From Silvanigrella aquatica (GTDB taxonomy: Bacteria > Bdellovibrionota_B > Oligoflexia > Silvanigrellales > Silvanigrellaceae): a DNA stretch of 64,000 nucleotides. Where the stretch lies: assembly GCF_001907975.1 (NCBI RefSeq), contig NZ_CP017834.1, positions 2,439,523-2,503,522 on the forward strand, written 5' to 3'. Position numbers and translations under genes: made by a program. Below the pieces are notes generated by a model. It saw only the letters and a program-made list of their open reading frames with translations, had not been told where the DNA came from and ran no database searches. Of this stretch, positions 39,159 to 49,028 are shown in pieces (position 1 is the stretch's first letter; the number at the start of each line of letters is the position of its first letter).

Positions 39159-39878
39159 ATGGATTCTAAAAATTTCAATATTGTTGATGGCTTCAATACA
39201 ATTGCACCCGCATACGATATTGCTCACGATGCTGTCACCTTAGGTCTGCACCGTATTTGGCGCAAATTTCTTTGCAAAGCCGCTATGAAGTTCACCCCAA
39301 AAAATACAAAACTCCTTGATATCGCGACAGGAACAGGCGAAGTCATCCTGGGTATTGTATCCCAACGACCCGATATTCATGTCACAGGAATCGATGCCTC
39401 CGAAGGAATGCTCAAAGTCGCTCAAGAGAAAATCAAAAAAAAAGCTTCCTTATTTCAAGAGAATATTGAATTAAAACTCGCCAATGCGCTCAACATTCCC
39501 TTCCCCGACAATACTTTCCATACCGTAACAGTTTGCTGGGGTATGCGAAACATACGCCCCCATTCTGCTGCTCTTCGTGAAATATTTCGCGTTTTAAAAC
39601 CCGGTGGCAATGTGATTATTTTAGAAAACGGGCGCCCCGATTTCAAACTTTTTCGAAAGATATACAACCGTTACGCAAAAGCCGTCCCTGTTCTGGGCGA
39701 AAAACTATCTCTCATGAAACCAGCACAACTGGTTTACTCCGCATCTTTTGATAAATTTCCTAGCGGAAGCCAATTTGTTGCAGAATTATTTGATTCTGGC
39801 TTTATGAATGCGCAATTTAAAACTTTAGGCGCACAAATTGTGTTTCTTTATTCGGCTCAAAAACCCGTTTTTAGATAA
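39159..39878 (+). CDS. ubiE: Ubiquinone/menaquinone C-methyltransferase UbiE
   Basis: UbiE (MenG) methylates the quinone ring in menaquinone and/or ubiquinone synthesis. Of 239 residues, the SAM motif I is LLDIATGTGEVILGI (about residue 55), motif II is NIPFPDNTFHTVTVCWGMRNI (about 118) and motif III is EIFRVLKPGGNVIILENGRPD. The open frame extends back into the tRNA, so I chose ATG 39159; GTG 39150 is possible. There is no strong ribosome site. It is probably made from a tRNA-Val-ubiE transcript after tRNA processing. Its 3' end overlaps rfbB by 22 bases, convergently. Confidence 0.92.
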   Translation: MDSKNFNIVDGFNTIAPAYDIAHDAVTLGLHRIWRKFLCKAAMKFTPKNTKLLDIATGTGEVILGIVSQRPDIHVTGIDASEGMLKVAQEKIKKKASLFQENIELKLANALNIPFPDNTFHTVTVCWGMRNIRPHSAALREIFRVLKPGGNVIILENGRPDFKLFRKIYNRYAKAVPVLGEKLSLMKPAQLVYSASFDKFPSGSQFVAELFDSGFMNAQFKTLGAQIVFLYSAQKPVFR

Positions 39879-40867
39879 TAATTGACCGTGTCTTCCAAGC
39901 CTTTTTCCAAAATAAAATCAGGATGCCATCCTAAATTATTTTGAATTTTAGAATTATCGATTGCATAGCGCCAATCATGACCAGGTCTATCTGTTACAAA
40001 TGAAATTAAATTTTCATATTTTTCATTTATGGGATTGAATTTATCCATTATTTTACAAATTAATTTTACCAATTCGATGTTACTTAATTCTGACTTTCCA
40101 CCCACATTATAGGTTTCGCCTATTGTTCCTTTATTTAAAATACAATCAATGGCAGAGCAATGATCGGATACATATAACCAATCACGTATATTGCTTCCAT
40201 CGCCATAAACAGGAATAGGTTTTCTTTCTAAACAGGAACGAATAACTGTGGGAATTAATTTTTCAGCATGCTGAAAAGGGCCATAATTATTTGAACAATT
40301 TGATGTTGAGGTTGGCAATTTATAAGTGTGAAAATAAGCTCTCACTAAATGATCGGAACCCGCTTTTGTGGCGGAATAAGGAGAATTAGGAGCGTAGGGT
40401 GTTGTTTCTTTAAAAGAAGGACATTCTTTTGTTAACGTCCCATAAACTTCATCGGTGGAAATATGATGAAAACGACATTGATTTTCACCCCATTTCATTT
40501 CCTGCAACCAAAACTGCCGTGCCGTTTCCAATAATTGAAATGTACCTAATAAATTCGTTTGAATAAATTCTGCGGGACCGACAATGGAACGATCGACATG
40601 ACTTTCAGCTGCAAAATGGATGATTTTATTTATTTGATATTTTCTAAAAATATTATCAAGCAAATTTCTATCACAAATATCTCCCTGAACAAATTCGTGA
40701 TGATGTTCATTTTTTAATGCTAATAAATTTTTTAAAGAACCTGCGTATGTTAATTTATCCAAACTCACAATTTTTATATTATCATACTTATCGAGCATAT
40801 ATCTTACAAAATTACTGCCAATAAAACCTGCCGCACCTGTAATTAAATAATTTTCTTTTATTTCCAC
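39857..40867 (-). CDS. rfbB: dTDP-glucose 4,6-dehydratase RfbB
   Basis: RfbB turns dTDP-glucose into dTDP-4-keto-6-deoxyglucose for O-antigen or other glycans. The extended SDR features are present: GAAGFIGSNF (about residue 13), HFAAESHVDRS (about 80), HHISTDEVYG and the catalytic PYSATKAGSDHLVRAY, then CSNNYGPFQHAEKLIP. The frame opens at a TTG further up, but GAGGGA four bases before the GTG at 40867 marks the start, giving 336 residues. It follows rfbA; rfbC and rfbD are not in the window. Confidence 0.94.
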   Translation of the reverse strand: MEIKENYLITGAAGFIGSNFVRYMLDKYDNIKIVSLDKLTYAGSLKNLLALKNEHHHEFVQGDICDRNLLDNIFRKYQINKIIHFAAESHVDRSIVGPAEFIQTNLLGTFQLLETARQFWLQEMKWGENQCRFHHISTDEVYGTLTKECPSFKETTPYAPNSPYSATKAGSDHLVRAYFHTYKLPTSTSNCSNNYGPFQHAEKLIPTVIRSCLERKPIPVYGDGSNIRDWLYVSDHCSAIDCILNKGTIGETYNVGGKSELSNIELVKLICKIMDKFNPINEKYENLISFVTDRPGHDWRYAIDNSKIQNNLGWHPDFILEKGLEDTVNYYLKTGF

Positions 40868-40909
40868 AAAATCCCTCAAATAAATAATATAAATCTATTT
40901 AAAAATAAC

Positions 40910-41782
40910 TTAAATAGTTTGTGCCAGTAATTTCATTAAATATTGTCCATAGCCACTTTTAATAGATGCAGAAGCTAACTTCTCTAACTGTAATGAAGAA
41001 ATAAATCCTTTTCGCCAAGCAATTTCTTCAGGACAATTTATTTTTAATCCTAATCTTTCTTCCAAGACAGAAACATATAAGGAGGCATCAAGCAAAGAAC
41101 GATGTGTGCCTGTGTCTAGCCAGGCAATTCCTCGCCCTAATTCTTCCACATACAGTTGATCGTATTCTAAATAAGTTTTTATCAAGTCGGTAATTTCAAG
41201 CTCACCACGATGGGATGGTTTTAATGTCTTTGCAATTTCAGATGCTCTATGGTCAAAGAAATACAATCCTGTAATGGCAATATTGGACTTCGGCAGTTTG
41301 GGCTTTTCTTCTATAGAAATAACCTTACCGCTTTTATTAAATTCGACAATTCCATAACGTTCGGGATCATTCACAGGATATCCAAAAATACTACAGCCGT
41401 TCAAATTTGCTCTCGTATTTTCTAGAGTTTGAATTAAGCCCTGCCCATGAAATATATTGTCACCTAAAATTAAGCACACGTTATCATGATTTATAAATCT
41501 CTCTCCAATAATAAGAGCTTGAGACAATCCATCAGGACTGCCCTGCTCTTCGTAGGACAGAGAAATGCCCCATTGTGAACCATCTCCTAACAATTGCTTA
41601 AAAGAAGGCAAATCTCGGGGTGTGGTAATAATTAAAATCTCAGTAATATTAGCCATCATCAATGTTGATAAAGGATAATAGATCATAGGTTTGTCATAAA
41701 TTGGCATCAATTGTTTACTTATACAGTTTGTCGCGGGATACAGCCTGGTACCAGATCCCCCTGCTAAAATAATCCCCTTCAT
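40910..41782 (-). CDS. rfbA: Glucose-1-phosphate thymidylyltransferase RfbA
   Basis: RfbA makes dTDP-glucose from glucose-1-phosphate and dTTP. The 290 residues start [18 protein letters not shown], the nucleotide-binding signature, and contain [46 protein letters not shown] and WLDTGTH, all typical of RmlA. GGAGG before the ATG is strong. It is the first gene of an rfbA-rfbB pair and divergent from groES. Confidence 0.95.
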   Translation of the reverse strand: MKGIILAGGSGTRLYPATNCISKQLMPIYDKPMIYYPLSTLMMANITEILIITTPRDLPSFKQLLGDGSQWGISLSYEEQGSPDGLSQALIIGERFINHDNVCLILGDNIFHGQGLIQTLENTRANLNGCSIFGYPVNDPERYGIVEFNKSGKVISIEEKPKLPKSNIAITGLYFFDHRASEIAKTLKPSHRGELEITDLIKTYLEYDQLYVEELGRGIAWLDTGTHRSLLDASLYVSVLEERLGLKINCPEEIAWRKGFISSLQLEKLASASIKSGYGQYLMKLLAQTI

Positions 41783-41901
41783 AAATCCTCCTGAAAAACT
41801 TTTATGGAAAGGGCTTACAACTCATTTACCCTTTTGTTGTGACAGTTTTTGCTCAAATTTTTTAGATAGATGCACACCTCTTGACATGACTCCATTGACG
41901 C

Positions 41902-41931
41902 TTAGCCTATAGCTAATGCCTCTCAGGGGCA
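41902..41931 (+). promoter_or_regulatory. Two adjacent inverted repeats in the groES leader
   Basis: TTAGC (41902-41906) and GCTAA (41912-41916) flank CTATA, and directly after it TGCCTC and GGGGCA (41917-41931) can form a hairpin with one G-T pair. A TTGACA lies at 41881-41886. The outer TTAGC/GCTAA resembles the ends of the CIRCE element (TTAGCACTC and its complement, nine bases apart), but the inner GCACTC part is missing, so this is not a classical HrcA site. Confidence 0.45.
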
Positions 41932-41960
41932 AATACCAAACTTCTCAATAGGAGATATTT

Positions 41961-42257
41961 ATGAGCAAATCCATTCGTCCTCTTAATGATCGCATTCTTT
42001 TAAAACGCATTGAAGCAGAGCAAAAAACATCTGGCGGTATTCTTATACCAGATAATGCAAAAGAAAAACCAATTGAAGGAAAAGTTATTGCTGTTGGCAA
42101 TGGAAAAGTTCTTGAAAATGGCTCCCGCGTGGTACCTTCTATTAAAACGGGCGACAAAGTCTTGTTTGGTAAATGGAGCGGCAATGAAGTGAAAATAGAC
42201 GGAGAAGAATATCTTCTTATTAAGGAAGAAGAAATCCTTGCTGTTGTTGAAGCTTAA
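41961..42257 (+). CDS. groES: Co-chaperonin GroES
   Basis: The 98-residue GroES forms the lid of the GroEL folding chamber. It starts [15 protein letters not shown], has the mobile loop around [20 protein letters not shown] and the typical [52 protein letters not shown] order. AGGAGA before the ATG supports the start. It is 59 bases before groEL in the standard operon. Confidence 0.97.
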   Translation: MSKSIRPLNDRILLKRIEAEQKTSGGILIPDNAKEKPIEGKVIAVGNGKVLENGSRVVPSIKTGDKVLFGKWSGNEVKIDGEEYLLIKEEEILAVVEA

Positions 42258-42304
42258 ATCTCATAAAATTTGTTGTAAATTCAAATAAATGTCTATTTTT
42301 ATAA

Positions 42305-43993
<1,689 letters not shown>

Positions 43994-44048
43994 TCACCAG
44001 GAAAGCTTTTCCTAGTTGCCTTTTTACAAGAGTCCTCTTAAAAAATAG

Positions 44049-44086
44049 GCTCCAACACGATAATGTGTTTTGGAGCATTTTTTTTT
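44049..44086 (+). terminator. Strong intrinsic terminator after groEL
   Basis: GCTCCAA and TTGGAGC form a stem with inner CAC/GTG pairing, followed by a T run at 44078-44086. It lies about 55 bases after the groEL stop and ends just before the purine permease ribosome site AGGA (44087-44090). Confidence 0.9.
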
Positions 44087-44098
44087 AGGAATAAAAAG

Positions 44099-45406
44099 AT
44101 GAATACAAAAAAAAGTAAGCTTTCTCAGGAAGTTATTGCAGGTCTTACCACCTTTTTCACAATGTCATACATTGTCATCGTGAATCCCCAAGTCATGTCC
44201 TCACCAGGCACAGGAATGTCTCTCACAGGATCTCTCACAGCCACGGTGCTTATTTCTTTTTTGATGAGCTTCATAGCGGGAATTTATATAAAACTCCCCT
44301 ATGCTCTCGCTCCGGGAATGGGATTAAATGTATTTATAGCTTATTCGCTTATTATTGGTGAAAAAATTCCTTGGCCTACTGCGTTAGGCCTTATTTTTTG
44401 GTCAAGTGTTTTATTTATTGTTGTTTCCATATTTCCTATTCGGCAAAAAATTGTAGAAGCTCTACCCAATAATATGAAACACGCTATGTCCTGTGGTATT
44501 GGTTTATTTCTTGCCTTTATTGGATTAAAAAACTTGGGGTTAATAGTATCTCACCCCGCAACTTATGTCGCACTCGGAGATATTAATTTTACAATTGCTT
44601 TAGGAATTCTTGGATTTGGCATTGCCTTTATCTTGTACCACAAGAAGAAACCCTACGCTTTTCTTATGTCAATCGTAATAGTTACTTTAATCGCTATCTT
44701 TACAAAACAAATTCAACTTCCTGAAAGTATTTTCTCACTTCCCGATTTCAAATCACATTTTTTTCAACTCGATTTAATTGGCTCTCTGAAATGGAGCTTT
44801 ATTCCCGTCATTCTCGCTATATTTATCACTAATTTATTTGACTCTCTTTCCTCAATTATTGGTTTATCTACCAGTGCTGGATTTATTGATAAAAATGGAA
44901 ATCCTCTGCAATTAAAACAAACTCTTTTAGTAGATTCCTTTGGATCTTTATTTTCAAGCCTTTTTGGAACTGCTCCCGCTACAGTGTTTATTGAAAGTTC
45001 TGCAGGTATTCAAGCGGGAGGAAAAACAGGCATCAGCTCCATAGTAACCGCATTTTGTTTTTTACCTTGTTTATTTATTGCTCCCTTAATTACAATTATT
45101 CCTGCTTATGCCACGACTCCTGTTCTCATCTTTGTTGGAATTTTAATGTGCCAAACTCTAAAACACATTCATGCCGATAAAATGGATGATATTATTCCTA
45201 TCTTCTTAACAATTATTTTAATGCCTTTGACATTCTCAATAACCCAAGGCGTGCTCTGGGGAATTGTCAGTTACGTTATTTTCAAAGTGATTGTTGGCAA
45301 AATTAAAATGATCAGTCCCGTCTTGTGGATACTCGCAATTATCTGTTTCTTAGCACTCGTTACAGAACATAGTACTTTAATAAAATATTTAATGACGTTT
45401 AATTAA
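44099..45406 (+). CDS. NCS2/AzgA-type purine permease
   Basis: The 435-residue membrane protein (about 12-13 hydrophobic segments) belongs to the AzgA/PbuG/GhxP branch of purine transporters. Diagnostic parts are FFTMSYIVIVNPQVMSSPGTGM at the N-terminus, YALAPGMGLNVFIAY, LFDSLSSIIGLS and GTAPATVFIESSAGIQAGGKTG. Members import adenine or hypoxanthine/guanine with protons. The frame reaches back into the groEL terminator, but AGGA eight bases before ATG 44099 fixes the start. Its own promoter is not obvious; limited readthrough from groEL is possible. Exact purine preference unknown. Confidence 0.9.
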   Translation: MNTKKSKLSQEVIAGLTTFFTMSYIVIVNPQVMSSPGTGMSLTGSLTATVLISFLMSFIAGIYIKLPYALAPGMGLNVFIAYSLIIGEKIPWPTALGLIFWSSVLFIVVSIFPIRQKIVEALPNNMKHAMSCGIGLFLAFIGLKNLGLIVSHPATYVALGDINFTIALGILGFGIAFILYHKKKPYAFLMSIVIVTLIAIFTKQIQLPESIFSLPDFKSHFFQLDLIGSLKWSFIPVILAIFITNLFDSLSSIIGLSTSAGFIDKNGNPLQLKQTLLVDSFGSLFSSLFGTAPATVFIESSAGIQAGGKTGISSIVTAFCFLPCLFIAPLITIIPAYATTPVLIFVGILMCQTLKHIHADKMDDIIPIFLTIILMPLTFSITQGVLWGIVSYVIFKVIVGKIKMISPVLWILAIICFLALVTEHSTLIKYLMTFN

Positions 45407-45558
45407 AGTGTGATTAAAAGATAATAATTTTTCTTAGTTGTTTAGAAAAAAATGGCCTGAGCTTGGTTAGAAAGTTTACTCTTTTAGGTCTCTCTGAAAT
45501 TTTAAAATCCTAATGAAATCAAGTATAAGAGTTGCTACTAAATTCTTCGCCCGCCGAC

Positions 45559-45590
45559 AATTTGTATGTATTCATACAAATTCATATAAA
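45559..45590 (+). promoter_or_regulatory. Toxin-antitoxin promoter with a 24-bp perfect palindrome
   Basis: Arms AATTTGTATG (45559-45568) and CATACAAATT (45573-45582) flank TATT without a mismatch. A -35 TTGTAT (45562-45567) inside it and TATAAA (45585-45590) are 17 bases apart, so a protein bound here would block the promoter. Likely bound by the antitoxin, as in other Xre/RES operons. Confidence 0.72.
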
Positions 45591-45617
45591 AACCCTTTAT
45601 TTTTAAGATAAAATGCC

Positions 45618-45631
45618 GTATGATAACATAC
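45618..45631 (+). promoter_or_regulatory. Second GTATG-N4-CATAC palindrome before the antitoxin gene
   Basis: GTATG (45618-45622) and CATAC (45627-45631) flank ATAA, the same core as the upstream palindrome. The two centres are 54 bases apart, close to five helical turns, which would suit cooperative binding or looping. Confidence 0.65.
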
Positions 45632-45657
45632 ATGGATATAACCCTGGAGGTGCCGCC

Positions 45658-46062
45658 ATGGACGGTATAAATATTAATAAAAAAACTGAAGTTTCAGAGG
45701 AGATGGTATTAGGAAAAGCCTTTTGGAAGATAGCTCATCTTTATGGCTTTAACAGAGAACAACAAGCTGGTTTACTTGGGTTACCTAACTACAGGCAACG
45801 ACTTATTAAGCTTGAAAAAGAGCAGCTTATTCCAAAGGATGTTGATAAAAAAAATAGAGTAGGGCTATTGCTTGGAATTCATAAAAATCTAAGAATATTA
45901 TTCCCTTATAATCGAGAAATTGTTTATAGCTGGATGAGTCATCCGGAAGAAGTTCTTGGCGGCTTAGTTCCCATTGATTTCATTCTTGAAGACCCCGCAC
46001 TTTCGTATGAGCGTTTGGCATTTGTAAGAAGAAGGCTTGATTATATTAGGTGTGCTGGATGA
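45658..46062 (+). CDS. Xre/MbcA/ParS-type antitoxin
   Basis: The 134-residue protein has a DNA-binding-like helical N-terminal part (AFWKIAHLYGFNREQQAGLLGL, then a LEKEQLIPKDV linker) and the C-terminal toxin-binding domain of the Xre/MbcA/ParS family (SWMSHPEEVLGGLVPIDFILEDP with following helices). Such antitoxins neutralise RES toxins and repress their own promoter. GGAGG seven bases before ATG 45658 is much better than the upstream in-frame ATG at 45613, which overlaps operator 2. The stop overlaps the toxin ATG (ATGA). Confidence 0.86.
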   Translation: MDGININKKTEVSEEMVLGKAFWKIAHLYGFNREQQAGLLGLPNYRQRLIKLEKEQLIPKDVDKKNRVGLLLGIHKNLRILFPYNREIVYSWMSHPEEVLGGLVPIDFILEDPALSYERLAFVRRRLDYIRCAG

Positions 46063-46841
46063 GTGAAATATTAGATGGAATATTTGATTTAAAAATGGAA
46101 TTTGAAGGCACTGCCTATCGCAATATTTACACAATTTATCAATCTCAAGACTTGTTTGATGACTTATGCACAGATTCAGATCAGATTGCTGTATTGCAAA
46201 AATATGAAAACATAACGAGCGGAGTTTTACACGAATCACACCAAAAACACAGGTTGTTTGATTATAGCAAGCTCCACACATCATCCCTAACAGGAGCATT
46301 TGATCCCCCTTATACCTTTGGCCGCTTCGGAGACGGTAACGGCTATGGTGTATGGTATTCAGCTATGGAGGAGAAAACTTCAATTTATGAGGCATTTTAC
46401 CACCAATGGCAACTCGCTAAAGAGCAATTTAAAAATAACCCAAAAACAAACCTCATAACAATTGATCGAAAGATGTTCTCATGCGAACTGAAAAGTAATT
46501 ATGTTCTTGACTTTCGAAGTCAATTCGCACTTTACGATAACCTCACATCAAATAAATACGATTTTTGTAATGAGCTAGGAAAAAGAGCAAGAGAGATGGG
46601 GGTTCAAATGATGATTGTTCCTTCTGCAAGAAATATAGGGGGACTGTGCTCCCCTGTTTTTTTACCTGAGGTGATTAAAAATGAAAGAGCAGTTTATTTT
46701 TTAAAATTTTACTTTCACAAGAGCGGCAAAGCTGAGATTGAGCGCATATCAAACAAAAAAGAATCATTTCACTTCCCGCCAAATTGGGGAACCGACGAAC
46801 CGATCCAAACGCAAAAAGAAGAGCAAAATAATTTCAATTAA
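46059..46841 (+). CDS. RES-domain toxin (NAD+ phosphorylase/glycohydrolase type)
   Basis: The protein (260 residues) carries the RES core: Arg in AYRNIY near residue 21, then GAFDPPYTFGRFGDGNGYGVWYSAMEEKTSIYEAFYH (about 80-115) with the conserved R, WYSA and E, and a later Ser-containing PSARNIGGLCSPVF. RES toxins such as MbcT degrade NAD+ and stop growth unless bound by their antitoxin. The chain is longer than minimal RES toxins (about 150-200), due to N-terminal residues and a C-terminal tail. ATG 46059 overlaps the antitoxin stop, so translation is coupled. All expected residues seem present, so it is probably active. Confidence 0.86.
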   Translation: MSEILDGIFDLKMEFEGTAYRNIYTIYQSQDLFDDLCTDSDQIAVLQKYENITSGVLHESHQKHRLFDYSKLHTSSLTGAFDPPYTFGRFGDGNGYGVWYSAMEEKTSIYEAFYHQWQLAKEQFKNNPKTNLITIDRKMFSCELKSNYVLDFRSQFALYDNLTSNKYDFCNELGKRAREMGVQMMIVPSARNIGGLCSPVFLPEVIKNERAVYFLKFYFHKSGKAEIERISNKKESFHFPPNWGTDEPIQTQKEEQNNFN

Positions 46842-47022
46842 AAGATTTTTCAATATAGATTCAGATCTTCATTTTTTCGATATACTACAGTAGGATTTTA
46901 ATCCAATTAATCACGCCTCTTAGTTTTTTATGATAATTTTAATATATTTGTTGAAAATTGAAAATATATTACATATAGACACTTTTGGATTGTTTTTTTA
47001 TATAAAATATGTAGGTGTGTTG

Positions 47023-47535
47023 ATGAAAAATATGTTTTTGAAATTTATCTTCATGTCAATTTTATTTACTCTTTCCACCTATACTGACAATGAGATTCAA
47101 GATTATGTATTTTATGTTATTCATGATAGTGAACAAAGCAAAAACATAGATGGAATACTTGTCAATGTTGTCGCCAATATTCAATGTAACACTTATGAAA
47201 AAACTCTTTCAATAAAAAATTTTAATATTCAGGAAGAAGGGGATAATAATTATCTGGATATTCCTGTAAAAAAAGGAGAAAATTGCCAATTAAATATAAC
47301 ACAATTTGAATTTAAACAACCGAACGAAGTCTCAAGTATTAAATACAGTGCAAAAGCAGGAGAAAAATTTAGCATACCCTTAAACTATGATCATCCTATT
47401 AAAATAAATACACAGATAGAATATTCTTTTGAATCAACACCAGTTGATGGCGAAGTTTATAAAATGGATTTAAAAGCTGTGACAGTTGATAACCCTGTTA
47501 AATTGTTTCCTGAGCTTTTCATTACTTATCCATAA
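47023..47535 (+). CDS. Hypothetical exported protein
   Basis: I do not recognise this 170-residue protein. Residues 1-18 (MKNMFLKFIFMSILFTL) form a signal-like hydrophobic segment. The rest is rich in beta-strand patterns with two cysteines (IQCNTYEK, ENCQLNI), and could be one small Ig-like or barrel domain. The frame is open for 31 more codons upstream, but those would be unusually hydrophobic and lack a ribosome site; GTAGG before ATG 47023 is weak. It follows the toxin-antitoxin pair by 180 bases and has no clear partner. Confidence 0.6.
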   Translation: MKNMFLKFIFMSILFTLSTYTDNEIQDYVFYVIHDSEQSKNIDGILVNVVANIQCNTYEKTLSIKNFNIQEEGDNNYLDIPVKKGENCQLNITQFEFKQPNEVSSIKYSAKAGEKFSIPLNYDHPIKINTQIEYSFESTPVDGEVYKMDLKAVTVDNPVKLFPELFITYP

Positions 47536-47661
47536 CATTTATAATTGCTAGCTTAATTTATGCAGTTAATTTAAAAAAGTAACCGATTTTATTCTCTTTT
47601 CATCACTCTGATTTAAAATACTATTTACAAAATCTATAAATATATTGTCAATTTTAAAAAT

Positions 47662-48816
47662 TCACTCTACCAAAAACTTTTGAGCAGTATCAAACACTAA
47701 ATTAACAGACAAACTATTATATGCAATACTCTCATTCTGATTTGCATTTTTCTTTTTAGAAATAAAAAACTTTTTAGGATGAAAATTGACGTCATTATTT
47801 TTTAAACAATATGATTTTTCTCCTAATGCGCCCCAACGTTCAGGAGAAGCAATTCCCATTAATGTGAGTGTTGGGGTGTGAGTTCCTGCGGCGATAAACT
47901 GCATAGAACTGGTATTTGTGATTAATAAAGATGACAGCTTAACTTCATCTACTAAGCTTAAAATATTTTGAGGTTGCAAAATGGGAAAATCATTTTTAGC
48001 GACTTCTTTTAACCATTCTGTTTCAAAGGGTGAGCCAATAATTTTAACTTCAGTCATTTCATTTTTTAATTTAAAAGCGAGTTCCCTAAAGTTTTTGCTT
48101 GCCCAAGCTTTTTCTCGAATACTTGCCGTAGGATTAATTAATATCACTTTTTTATTTTGATTCTTGTAAAAACTCTGTTTGTAATCATGGGGAAACCATT
48201 TTAGAGGGGGTAATCCCTTTTTTTTCCAATATTCTTTCCGCTCCCTAATATAATTATAATTCAAAGGAGCAATAATATCTAAATATCTATCTCTTTCATG
48301 AATTTCTTTAGATTTATCCCGCGTTGAAAAATGGGTAAATAAAATTTTTGCGGTATTTTTTTTATGCGCTCCCACTCGCATGGGAATTTTTGAAAAAAAA
48401 GATTTTAAGGCAAATCTTAAACTCTCACTTCTAAAATCAATTGTAATGTGAAAGTCTTTTAAAAACAGATTAAAAGAAGGTGCTGAAAAGGGGATTTCAT
48501 TCCATGTATTGTAATCAATATTTGCTTTCCATAACTTTAATTTGCTAAAATTTTTATCTTTAATTTCTAAAATTGAATTAATTTGCGGCCACTGAAGAGG
48601 GTTTAATATTTCTTTCCAAAGCCCCGATCCAATGACTGTAACACTTGAATTGGAAAAGAGTTGGCAAAGTTCAAAGAGAGCGGCCGTCGCAACCAAAAGA
48701 TCACCCAAGGCACCTGTATGATAAATGGCTATCCGATGTTTTTTGCTAAAAAATAAATCGTCTAGAGCCTGCAATGATGTTCCTTTCTCAATTCGTTTAT
48801 TTTTAATAATTATCAT
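47662..48816 (-). CDS. Glycosyltransferase family 9 (heptosyltransferase-like)
   Basis: The 384-residue protein matches ADP-heptose:LPS heptosyltransferase-type GT9 enzymes: HTGALGDLLVATAALFELCQLF (about residue 34) in the N-terminal domain, VILINPTASIREKAWASKNFRELAFKL (about 220) and the donor-binding LITNTSSMQFIAAGTHTPTLTLMGIASPERWGALG (about 292). It probably adds a sugar to the lipopolysaccharide core at the cytoplasmic face. The expected D-x-G-x-x-H in the donor site is N-T-S-S-M-Q here, a divergent form, so donor and acceptor are uncertain. Confidence 0.82.
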   Translation of the reverse strand: MIIIKNKRIEKGTSLQALDDLFFSKKHRIAIYHTGALGDLLVATAALFELCQLFSNSSVTVIGSGLWKEILNPLQWPQINSILEIKDKNFSKLKLWKANIDYNTWNEIPFSAPSFNLFLKDFHITIDFRSESLRFALKSFFSKIPMRVGAHKKNTAKILFTHFSTRDKSKEIHERDRYLDIIAPLNYNYIRERKEYWKKKGLPPLKWFPHDYKQSFYKNQNKKVILINPTASIREKAWASKNFRELAFKLKNEMTEVKIIGSPFETEWLKEVAKNDFPILQPQNILSLVDEVKLSSLLITNTSSMQFIAAGTHTPTLTLMGIASPERWGALGEKSYCLKNNDVNFHPKKFFISKKKNANQNESIAYNSLSVNLVFDTAQKFLVE

Positions 48817-49028
48817 AAATACATGTAATTAAAGAGCTTTTTAACTCTAGTACATTTCCCTTTTCATGACAATCGCAAGGACAAAATTGTTATCAAAATT
48901 ACAAATAGGAATTAAAATGATTTTTATTAATTTGTTATATTACTAGATTTGCCCGCACTCTTTGCAAGAAACTATCAGCTGGTGTATGAGGTGATCGTGT
49001 TTGTATTCACCCGACAAGGAGGCTTAAA

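Noticed and set aside
41881-41931. CIRCE element for groES
   Set aside because: Only the outer TTAGC/GCTAA part is present and the spacing is five rather than the required long arms with nine bases.
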